A DNA stretch of 64,000 nt from positions 868,001-932,000 of the forward strand of contig OZ240221.1 of assembly GCA_965197675.1 (NCBI GenBank). The letters run 5' to 3'. The translations under genes and the position numbers were made by a program. Numbering within the stretch: position 1 is the first letter of the stretch; every line of letters starts with the position of its first letter. The notes below the pieces were generated by a model. That model saw only the letters and a list, made by a program, of their open reading frames with translations, did not search any database and was not told the origin of the DNA. Positions 57,490 through 64,000 of the stretch are shown here, one piece after another. This stretch comes from G965197675 sp965197675. Its GTDB lineage: Bacteria; Chloroflexota; Dehalococcoidia; Plut-88900.

Positions 57490-58530
57490 ATGCGAATAGT
57501 GGACTTCCGCAGCGATACCGTTACTCATCCGACGCCCGAGATGCGCAAAGCCATGGCCGAGGCAGCGGTAGGCGACGATGAGTATCGAGATGATCCCACT
57601 CTCAATCGTTTAGAGTCTCTTGCCGCCGATATGTTGGGTAAGGAGGCTGCCGTTTTTCTGCCCACCGGCACTATGAGTAATCTTGTAGCTATCTTGACCC
57701 ACTGCAAGAGAGGCGACGAGATGATAGCAGGCCATCGCTCTCACATCTTCACCGATGAAGGAGGAGGAGCATCGGCTCTGGGAGGCGTCCATGTTCAGAC
57801 GGTACGCAATGATGACCGAGGCATGCTGGACCCAGACGAGGTGGAGGCTGCCATTCGCCCTGACAACGTCCACTTTCCTCCCACCGGGCTAGTCGCTCTC
57901 GAGAATACCCATAACGCCTGTGGCGGTGTCGTACTGACCCCCGAAGACACCAAAGCTATTGCCGACGTTGCCCACGAGAGTGACCTTCCCTTCCACTTGG
58001 ACGGTTCTCGGATATTCAACGCAGCAGTATACCTAGAGACCCCTATCAACGAGATGGCCAAGCACGCCGACAGCGTAAACTTCTGCCTGTCCAAAGGCTT
58101 AAGCGCCCCCATAGGCTCCATGCTGGTGGGCGCCGCCGAGTTTATCGATAGGGCCCGTTACTGGCGAGAGACCGTAGGGGGTGGAATGAGGCAGGTGGGC
58201 GTGATAGCGGCAGCAGGAATCGTAGCCCTGGAGACAATGGTGAATAGACTGGCCGAAGATCATGCCAACGCTCGCAGACTGGCCCTGGGACTCCGTCACA
58301 TTCAGGGTATCGACATCGATCCAGACCGTTACCCCACCAACATGGTCTACTTCCAGGTCATCAACGGCTCTCCAGCCAAGCTGGCCCAGCTGCTGGAGGA
58401 CAGGGGGATCAAGGGAGCTGCGCCGCAACCCAGGTGGCGATTTGTGACTCACTACGGCATCACAGCCGACGACGTGGACTACGCACTGGACGTAATAGAG
58501 GAAACCTTCAAGGAGCACGCCAGACCCTGA
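57490..58530 (+). CDS. ltaE: Low-specificity threonine aldolase
   Basis: A 346-residue PLP enzyme that splits threonine to glycine and acetaldehyde. Features: VDFRSDTVTHPTPEMRKAMAEAAVGDDEY, FLPTGTMSNLVAI, LENTHNACGG, PFHLDGSRIFNAAV and the PLP lysine in SVNFCLSKGLSAPIGS. AGGTGG precedes the ATG. It starts about 105 bases after the repeat element, the first gene after the repeat cluster. Confidence 0.94.
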   Translation: MRIVDFRSDTVTHPTPEMRKAMAEAAVGDDEYRDDPTLNRLESLAADMLGKEAAVFLPTGTMSNLVAILTHCKRGDEMIAGHRSHIFTDEGGGASALGGVHVQTVRNDDRGMLDPDEVEAAIRPDNVHFPPTGLVALENTHNACGGVVLTPEDTKAIADVAHESDLPFHLDGSRIFNAAVYLETPINEMAKHADSVNFCLSKGLSAPIGSMLVGAAEFIDRARYWRETVGGGMRQVGVIAAAGIVALETMVNRLAEDHANARRLALGLRHIQGIDIDPDRYPTNMVYFQVINGSPAKLAQLLEDRGIKGAAPQPRWRFVTHYGITADDVDYALDVIEETFKEHARP

Positions 58531-58542
58531 GGGCGTCGAACC

Positions 58543-58959
58543 TTATCTGCGGTCCTTCACCGGTATCACCAGCTTGAGACCGGACCATATCTCGTCGATG
58601 GCGCAGACTTTTACATCCACCAAGCCCTGGACCAGAGCCACTTCCCTGATAACGTCTTCGGTCAGGTCAGTCGCCTTTCCCGACGCCTTCTTGGGCCAGG
58701 ACACCCAGATGACGCCATTTTGCACTATCCGACTCTTGGCTTGCTTCAACTGGGTTTCCAACACCGTCTTGGAGATCACAAAAAGATGGACCATGTCCAG
58801 GGGAACATCATCCTGCTCCCTCACATCTATGCCCTTCGGCAATTCTCCCAGCAGCTTCCAATAGTTCCCGGGAGCGCCCACTACAGCGATGGATTTCCCC
58901 TCCTTGATCCCCAACTTCTTTACGAGAGGCGTGCCCGAGTATCCGGTTCGCGATTTCAT
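58543..58959 (-). CDS. DUF3052-family protein
   Basis: A 138-residue protein: MKSRTGYSGTPLVKKLGIKEG, SIAVVGAPGNYWKLLGELP, DMVHLFVISKTVLETQLK and GVIWVSWPKKASGKATDLTEDVIREVAL. The SWPKKxSGxxTDLTE block is the family signature. The start is ATG 58959 with GAAAGG upstream. Function unknown. Confidence 0.88.
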   Translation of the reverse strand: MKSRTGYSGTPLVKKLGIKEGKSIAVVGAPGNYWKLLGELPKGIDVREQDDVPLDMVHLFVISKTVLETQLKQAKSRIVQNGVIWVSWPKKASGKATDLTEDVIREVALVQGLVDVKVCAIDEIWSGLKLVIPVKDRR

Positions 58960-59015
58960 ATCCCTTTCAAGGTACAATAACACCTTACCGAATTTAGAGG
59001 TAGAATAGATAGCTC

Positions 59016-60224
59016 ATGGGAGTCCCTCGCTATAACCAGTTTGGCGGGAAGCACGCCACAACCGCCTCGCTGACCAAGGTTCTCGCTCACCAGGGCGTGG
59101 TAGCGCCTCATTCCGGCCAGCCCTTCACAGAAGAGATGATTCTGGGCATAGGCGGTGGAGTGGGGGCGGGGTACTTCGTATTCGAGTTCCGCGGCATCGA
59201 CCCTATGATTGCCATTGGCACCAGGCACCTCTGGCACAGCGATAACGTCGAGTTTCTTCGGAAGATATATGATCGAGTCGGCGTTACTCCCACTATCAAA
59301 GAAACCGCCAGCCAAAAAGTCGCCCAGGTCAACTTGCGCCTGGCTATCGAGAAAGGTAATCCAGCCTTGATTTGGCTAGACATGGCCAGCCTGCCCTACT
59401 CCCTCCTGAAGGAGGAATTCAGGAAGATGTGGTATCACATGGCGGTGGGTTACGACATCGACGAAGACAACGATGAAGCGAACCTGTCTGACTTAGCGGC
59501 TACGTCCTGCACGGTTAGCCTTCACGACCTTGCCGAGGCCCGCTCCGCCATAACCTCCTATAAAAACAGAATGATGACCATCGAAGTCTCGAAAGCCGAG
59601 ATCGACATCAAGAATGCTATAAGTGAAGGCATTCGAGATTGCTGCGAATACCTGCTGAATCCCAAAATTAAAAACTTTGGGTTAGCCTCGCTGACAAAGT
59701 GGGCCAAGCTCGTGGCCAACCCCAAAGACAAGAAGGGTTGGCCCAAGGTATTCGGTCAACCCAGGCAACTGTACCAGGCGTTGATGTGGGTATTCCACTG
59801 GATAGAGGTTGGTGGCACAGGGGGAAGCGCCTTCCGAACTATGTACGCCGATTTTCTCGACGAGGCTGCAAGTATTGTGGACAGATCAGCTTTCAAGGAG
59901 GTTGCTCAGTTGTACCGAGAATCCGCTCAGCATTGGAGCGACCTTGCTCATGCCGTCCTCCCTGACTCGGTGGAGAATTTCAAGGAGACAAAGAGGCTCA
60001 TTGCAGAAAGGGAGAAGCTGTTCAAAGAGGGGGGGCAGGGCTCAGAACCGGAACGGCTTGAAATAAACATTAGACTATCGGTCATGGAAGCTGAGGCCGG
60101 AAATGCCTTTCCTCTAAACCAGAATGACATTGACCAGCTGCTGAACGATTTAAAAGAACGTATTTTGAAGCTACACGACCTGGAAATGAAAGCAGCCCGA
60201 GCTCTGAAAGAGCTGGTAGTCTAG
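59016..60224 (+). CDS. BtrH N-terminal / DUF4872-type protein
   Basis: A 402-residue protein. The N-terminal 140 residues match the BtrH-like acyltransferase fold (NQFGGKHATTASLTKVLAHQG, FTEEMILGIGGGVGAGYFVFEF), with Ala where members usually have Cys after the first His. The C-terminal DUF4872 region is helical (SLHDLAEARSAITSYKNRM, LYQALMWVFHWIEVGGTGGSAFRTMYADFLDEAA). In butirosin synthesis BtrH transfers an acyl side chain. Here it stands alone. Its last four bases overlap the next convergent gene. Confidence 0.82.
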   Translation: MGVPRYNQFGGKHATTASLTKVLAHQGVVAPHSGQPFTEEMILGIGGGVGAGYFVFEFRGIDPMIAIGTRHLWHSDNVEFLRKIYDRVGVTPTIKETASQKVAQVNLRLAIEKGNPALIWLDMASLPYSLLKEEFRKMWYHMAVGYDIDEDNDEANLSDLAATSCTVSLHDLAEARSAITSYKNRMMTIEVSKAEIDIKNAISEGIRDCCEYLLNPKIKNFGLASLTKWAKLVANPKDKKGWPKVFGQPRQLYQALMWVFHWIEVGGTGGSAFRTMYADFLDEAASIVDRSAFKEVAQLYRESAQHWSDLAHAVLPDSVENFKETKRLIAEREKLFKEGGQGSEPERLEINIRLSVMEAEAGNAFPLNQNDIDQLLNDLKERILKLHDLEMKAARALKELVV

Positions 60225-60499
60225 TCGTCCTTGTCGTCTACCACAAGAGCGTCATAGAGAACCCAACCCTCACGACCATTGTCATATTGGATCTTGACTC
60301 GCTGGGTCAGAGAGCCGTAGACGTCCTTCTGCTCCACCACCACCGTCACCTCTAGAGGCTGCCTGAGTTCGTCCACCACCTCTGCTCCATCTATGATACT
60401 TTTGGGCTCACTCCACACTCGCACTACGCCATCCCACTTGCTGAGGGCCTCTTCGCTTATCCTGGACTTGTACGGTTCTACCTGCTCTATGTTGTTCAT
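60221..60499 (-). CDS. Small protein coupled to dnaJ
   Basis: A 92-residue acidic protein starting NNIEQVEPYKSRISEEAL, with DGVVRVWSEPKSI, RVKIQYDNGREGWVLYDALVV and a DDKDD tail. Its ATG overlaps the dnaJ stop by four bases. I do not recognise the family; the position suggests an expression link with DnaJ. Confidence 0.6.
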   Translation of the reverse strand: MNNIEQVEPYKSRISEEALSKWDGVVRVWSEPKSIIDGAEVVDELRQPLEVTVVVEQKDVYGSLTQRVKIQYDNGREGWVLYDALVVDDKDD

Positions 60500-61602
60500 C
60501 TGCTCTTGCTCTCGGACTCGTCCCTTAGCTTCTGGAATTCTCTTAGCAGCTTCTTCTCCTCTGGCGTTAAACGTGTGGGCGTTATTACTTTGACCATCAC
60601 GAACTCACTGCCCATACCCGACCCATCCAAGCTTGGGAGGCCTTCTCCTTCGATCCTGAACATCGCCCCTGTCTGAGTACCCTCTGGTATGGCCACAGAT
60701 ACGTTCCCGTTCAAGCTGGGGACATGGATGTCGCCACCGAGGGCGGCGGTGGTTGCCGATATATCCTGCGCAAGATATATGTCGTTGCCATTCCTCTCAA
60801 AGAGGGGATGGTCTTGAACGTGGACGACGACATACAAATCACCAGGCGTCTCTGGCCCTTCCTCCCCTTTGCCTCGTATTCGAAGCGCGTGGCCGGTACT
60901 GGCGCCGGCCGGCACGTTGACTTCCACTTCCTCTCTCTCAGTGACCAGGCCACTGCCTTCGCATACATTGCACCTGTTCTTAACTACGTTCCCTGCACCC
61001 CGGCAGTTTCGACATGTCGTGATCTGTCTGATCACAGTAGCTCCCGATACGTGCTCTCTGACCTCTTGCCCGCTGCCCTTACACACGTCACATTCGGCGG
61101 AGCCTCCGTCCTCGGCACCGGTGCCTCGACAGCTGGGACAAATAACATCTCGGGTCAGGTCAAGGGTCTTATCTACACCACGGAAGACATCTTCCAGAGT
61201 GAGGGAAAGATCGTATCTTAAATCGGCGCCTTTCCTCGATACTCTCCCTTGGGTACTGGGCCGCCCAAACATGCTGTCAAAAAGGCCGCCCCCGAATCCA
61301 AATACATCTCCCAAACCAAACTCACGGAAGAGGCTGGAGAAGTCGACACCTCTAAAGATATCCTCTTGAGTATACCCCTCGAGGCCGGCATGGCCATAAA
61401 CATCATAGAGCCTACGCTTCTCAGGATCACTCAGAATAGCATAGGCCTCGTTTATCTCCTTCATTCGGTCAGCCGCCTGCGAGTTTCCTGGATTCCTATC
61501 CGGGTGATACTTCATGGCCAGGTTGCGATACGCCTTCTTGATCGTCTCCTGGTCTACTGTCCGCTCCACTTCCAGAGCTTCATAGAAGTCGCTTTTGGCC
61601 AT
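60496..61602 (-). CDS. dnaJ: Chaperone DnaJ (type I, Hsp40)
   Basis: A 368-residue co-chaperone: J domain with the HPD tripeptide (KYHPDRNPGN), a G/F-rich stretch (FGFGGGLFD), the zinc-binding domain with four CxxCxGxG repeats (about 145-215) and the C-terminal beta-domains. It stimulates DnaK ATPase and presents substrates. No dnaK or grpE is in the window, and the gene lies in a small operon with two short genes of unknown function. Confidence 0.96.
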   Translation of the reverse strand: MAKSDFYEALEVERTVDQETIKKAYRNLAMKYHPDRNPGNSQAADRMKEINEAYAILSDPEKRRLYDVYGHAGLEGYTQEDIFRGVDFSSLFREFGLGDVFGFGGGLFDSMFGRPSTQGRVSRKGADLRYDLSLTLEDVFRGVDKTLDLTRDVICPSCRGTGAEDGGSAECDVCKGSGQEVREHVSGATVIRQITTCRNCRGAGNVVKNRCNVCEGSGLVTEREEVEVNVPAGASTGHALRIRGKGEEGPETPGDLYVVVHVQDHPLFERNGNDIYLAQDISATTAALGGDIHVPSLNGNVSVAIPEGTQTGAMFRIEGEGLPSLDGSGMGSEFVMVKVITPTRLTPEEKKLLREFQKLRDESESKSR

Positions 61603-61766
61603 CAGCTACCCTCTCCCACGTATTTCCAGGCAGCACCAGCCCAGGAGTAGAGTAGCTCATTGCAACTAGAACAGAGCGCGGATCTATTATTTTCGTTCTT
61701 CAACTCTTTGCTACTGACCGGGTGATTACGGCTGTTCCAGTACAGCTTTTTGCTGATTAGCTTCAT
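61602..61766 (-). CDS. Small CxxC protein at the head of the dnaJ operon
   Basis: A 54-residue frame whose TGA overlaps the dnaJ ATG (TGATG). It reads KLISKKLYWNSRNHPVSSK, then LCSSCNELLYSWAGAAWKYV, with one CxxC pair; a zinc-ribbon half is possible. AAGGTG lies five bases before the ATG and a -10-like TATAAT is about 35 bases further upstream. Not recognised as a known family. The overlap and ribosome site support it. Confidence 0.55.
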   Translation of the reverse strand: MKLISKKLYWNSRNHPVSSKELKNENNRSALCSSCNELLYSWAGAAWKYVGEGS

Positions 61767-61875
61767 ACATACACCTTGTTAACTCTGAAGTACCTCCCCA
61801 TTATATAAAAGCCTGCCCACTAGGAAACATCGATGATGGTAGATAGATTGAGGTTATGTGGAGCTACCGGAGTGG

Positions 61876-62115
61876 TTACCGATATTCAGAGGTCTTTGTT
61901 GGTCTTTGCTTGCCGCCTGTCGGTGGATGTTGTCTGAAAGCGGCCTTCGTGGCAGGCCTAACGTAGAAATCCACCTTGGAAGCCACTGCTGAAACCAGCT
62001 TCTCAGCCTTCGATTCACAGCTTGGGCAAGATGCTGGAGCATCAAACTCATTCATAGGCCGAATCAGCTCAAACTCCGCTCCACATTCTGGGCAGTAATA
62101 CTCGTAAACAGGCAT
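61876..62115 (-). CDS. FmdB-family zinc-ribbon protein
   Basis: A 79-residue protein: PVYEYYCPECGAEFELIRPMNEFDAPASCPSCESKAEKLVSAV, a CxxC...CxxC ribbon as in FmdB. The C-terminus is basic (KQRPTKTSEYR). GAGGTG lies before ATG 62115. The second copy of this family in the window. Confidence 0.85.
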   Translation of the reverse strand: MPVYEYYCPECGAEFELIRPMNEFDAPASCPSCESKAEKLVSAVASKVDFYVRPATKAAFRQHPPTGGKQRPTKTSEYR

Positions 62116-62139
62116 CAAGCACCTCAAGAGCCGAGTATA

Positions 62140-62370
62140 TTACCTGTCCTCCTCGGGCTTCCAGCCGGTCTTTTCCTCCACGTCTTTCAGTTCCCTTCGC
62201 CGTCTCTCCACTACATCTCTAAGTTTCTCGTTTATGTCAGGAGTTATCAGTAGAAGAGCGATCTGATTTTTCCGATGCCACACCTGGAGATTGCCAAAGC
62301 TCTCCTGTATCCAATAGCCCTCCCTTTTTTGGTCTGGCGTAAGCCTTATTTCGCTTGAACTTTTACTCAT
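62140..62370 (-). CDS. Small hypothetical protein
   Basis: A 76-residue charged protein (EIRLTPDQKREGYWIQESFGNLQVWHRK, then KLRDVVERRRRELKDVEEKTGWKPEE). The first half could be a small beta domain, the second a helix. It lies 24 bases upstream of the FmdB gene. No family recognised. Confidence 0.5.
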   Translation of the reverse strand: MSKSSSEIRLTPDQKREGYWIQESFGNLQVWHRKNQIALLLITPDINEKLRDVVERRRRELKDVEEKTGWKPEEDR

Positions 62371-62453
62371 GTCCTTCCGAGCTCGGATTCTTAAGTGAAT
62401 ATTCCCTGTCGGTAGTGGTCATGTTAGCAATGTGGATTACCATCGGCAACGAG

Positions 62454-63761
62454 CTAAGGAACATGGGAAGGGTATTCCGTACCTATGTGCCCTTCTTTCT
62501 CCAGCTTCGCATACTCGGCCTCTGTCAGACCCAGAAGCTCTTTGTAGATGTACTCGTTGTGCTCTCCCAGCTGCACCGGCGGCATCCTGATGGAGTTGGG
62601 CGTCCTGGACAGCTTCACAGGAACCCCCGCATAAAGGTGAGTACCCGAGTCGGCCTGGGTCAGTTCTTGGAAGAAGTCCCTCTCCTTAAATTGTGGATCT
62701 TGATGCACCTCTTCCTGAGTAAGGACTGCTCCTGCCGGCACCCCATGACCCTGGAGCAGGCGCATTACCTCCTTTTTATCTCTTTGCTTTGTCCACTGGC
62801 CTAGGTTCTCGTCCAACTCATCCTGATGGTTCCGACGAGCCAACTCACTTGAAAACTCACTTTCCAGAGTCCATGACGGATTACCCATAGCCTTGCACAA
62901 TCCATCCCATTCATGTGGATTGGAGACAGCAATGGTTACCCACTGGTCCTCCCCTTTGCAAGGGTAGCATCCATGGGGAGCCTGGTAGGGATGCCGATTC
63001 CCCAATGTGGTAGGAACTCGGCGATTCATTCTATAGTCCATCGTGATCTCGCCCACATAAGTAGAAAAGTTCTCCACCTGTGCCAACTCAACGAGCTGCC
63101 CTTGGCCCGTCTTAGCCCGATGTCTGAGAGCCATCATTACAGCCAAGGCCGCGGTGATTCCGCCTCCGGCATCGCTCAGGTAGACATCCTCACGTACATC
63201 CATGTCCATATCTGCATAGCCCCTAATCCACGTGTGCCCACATATGCCATCAAAGTGACTGCCAAGGCACCTGAAGTTCTTGTAAGGTGCGTCCAAGCCG
63301 AAACCCGGCATCCGAATTACGATGAATCCCGGGTTGATCCTCTTCATCCTTTCATAGTCTATACCCAGCTTATCGGCAGTCTCGGGGACGTTGTTTTCCA
63401 CAAGCACGTCGGAGACGGCTACCAGCTTGTCGAGAACCTCTACACCCTCTGGACGGGTCAAATTCAGGGACATGCCGAGCTTGTTGTACGCGTGAAAGTT
63501 GAAGTCGACATGCCTGTTCCAAGGCCTGGGCCCCGGGTCCCAGTCAGGGTAGGCGGTATACCAGTTAGGGTTGTCCAATATCTCCTGTCTTGTTGGACGA
63601 GCTCTAGGGCCTCTTGTTTGGGGCTGCCTGACGTGAACAGGCTCTACGCGGATGACCTCGGCGCCCCAATCGGCCAGCATACGGGTCCCGAAGGGCCCTG
63701 CCCAGACCAGGGTCAGATCCAGGACGCGAACATCCTCCAGTGGCAGCTTAGAGGCGCTCAA
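62454..63761 (-). CDS. CaiB/BaiF-family (class III) CoA-transferase
   Basis: A 435-residue protein: LEDVRVLDLTLVWAGPFGTRMLADWGAEVIRVEP, the catalytic Asp in DVYLSDAGGGITAALAVMMALRHR, GQLVELAQVENFSTYVGE and the C-terminal LGEHNEYIYKELLGLTEAEYAKL. The class moves CoA between carboxylic acids through an enzyme-bound mixed anhydride. The start is TTG 63761 with GGAAGGA upstream. A second CaiB gene begins 20 bases upstream, so the two may form a heteromeric transferase. Confidence 0.92.
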   Translation of the reverse strand: MSASKLPLEDVRVLDLTLVWAGPFGTRMLADWGAEVIRVEPVHVRQPQTRGPRARPTRQEILDNPNWYTAYPDWDPGPRPWNRHVDFNFHAYNKLGMSLNLTRPEGVEVLDKLVAVSDVLVENNVPETADKLGIDYERMKRINPGFIVIRMPGFGLDAPYKNFRCLGSHFDGICGHTWIRGYADMDMDVREDVYLSDAGGGITAALAVMMALRHRAKTGQGQLVELAQVENFSTYVGEITMDYRMNRRVPTTLGNRHPYQAPHGCYPCKGEDQWVTIAVSNPHEWDGLCKAMGNPSWTLESEFSSELARRNHQDELDENLGQWTKQRDKKEVMRLLQGHGVPAGAVLTQEEVHQDPQFKERDFFQELTQADSGTHLYAGVPVKLSRTPNSIRMPPVQLGEHNEYIYKELLGLTEAEYAKLEKEGHIGTEYPSHVP

Positions 63762-63781
63762 CGAATTCCTTCCCCAATCAT

Positions 63782-64000
63782 TTAGATAACCCCTGTCTCT
63801 CCCAGCTTGGCCAGCTCGGACTTGCTGTAGCCCTGCAGCCCACAGTATATCTCTTGATTATGCTGTCCTAAGGCCGGTGCGGGGCGTCTCAAACTCCAGG
63901 GGCTATCGTTCATGATGAAGGGCCTTCCCGGATGGGTCAGATCCCCCACGTAATCTCTTTCCACATCGCACCAGAAATCCCGAGCGGCGAAGTTCAGATT
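63782..64000 (-). CDS. CaiB/BaiF-family CoA-transferase, partial (C-terminus)
   Basis: The open frame crosses the window edge, so only the last 72 residues are seen: NLNFAARDFWCDVERDYVGD, THPGRPFIMNDSPWSLRRPAPALGQHNQEIYCGLQGYSKSELAKLGETGVI region. The HPG-x-PF and RRPAPxLGxHNxE motifs are the normal C-terminal end of class III CoA-transferases. It is upstream of the complete copy, on the same strand. Confidence 0.85.
   Translation of the reverse strand, partial: NLNFAARDFWCDVERDYVGDLTHPGRPFIMNDSPWSLRRPAPALGQHNQEIYCGLQGYSKSELAKLGETGVI

Overview
The window is one 64 kb piece of a bacterial chromosome with about 70 tightly packed genes on both strands. The gene mix points to Chloroflexota, most likely a Dehalococcoidia or SAR202-like lineage. 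It combines a normal housekeeping core with many catabolic families typical of that group: creatinase-like M24 hydrolases, an M20 hydrolase, SDRs, CaiB CoA-transferases, LLM flavin oxidoreductases and a mandelate racemase-like enzyme. This assignment is an inference from gene content and no 16S rRNA gene is present.

Layout. 0-9 kb: CinA (cut by the edge), an unusual M20 hydrolase, tRNA-Glu, argC, nth, a Fic protein that looks acquired, the TldD/TldE pair, Nudix and GNAT. 10-13 kb: a four-gene beta-oxidation/fatty-acid operon (two hot-dog dehydratase halves plus two SDRs). 13-18 kb: a three-domain RidA protein, an N-terminally short amidohydrolase, tRNA-Leu and tRNA-Phe, a DRTGG protein and a spermidine synthase fragment. 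19-21.7 kb: malic enzyme, then a gene-poor stretch of intergenic repeats. 21.7-37.7 kb: the core block (rpsP-khpA-rimM, yebC-ruvC-ruvA, gyrB, nadD-obg, dnaA, fmt, nadE, recA-recX). 37.7-46.5 kb: an OsmC gene with an in-frame TGA at the catalytic cysteine, LLM oxidoreductase, three tandem creatinase-like genes, a SagB-type dehydrogenase and an enolase-superfamily enzyme. 46.8-48.1 kb: a HicAB toxin-antitoxin cassette between two almost identical tRNA-Gly genes. 48-56.5 kb: fabZ, a PHP phosphoesterase, ymdB-rny, then a TPP-riboswitch-controlled thiC-thiG-thiS operon. 56.5-57.4 kb: a second repeat cluster, related to that at 20.4-21.4 kb but inverted. 57.5-64 kb: threonine aldolase, a BtrH-like protein, dnaJ and two CaiB CoA-transferases.

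The strongest unusual signal is the OsmC-family gene at 37679-38110. Its only interruption is a TGA exactly where the family has its peroxidatic cysteine. The downstream frame is intact, and a stem-loop at about the right distance resembles a bacterial SECIS element. It is most simply read as a selenoprotein in the recA-recX operon.

Other points for follow-up are the tRNA-flanked HicAB cassette, the single-chain triple RidA, several housekeeping proteins with altered signature motifs (DnaA domain IV, Obg G3, M20 metal ligands), and two inverted copies of an element with 30-bp-spaced internal repeats that look like transposon ends. Similarity calls come from reading motifs by eye. No database search was possible.
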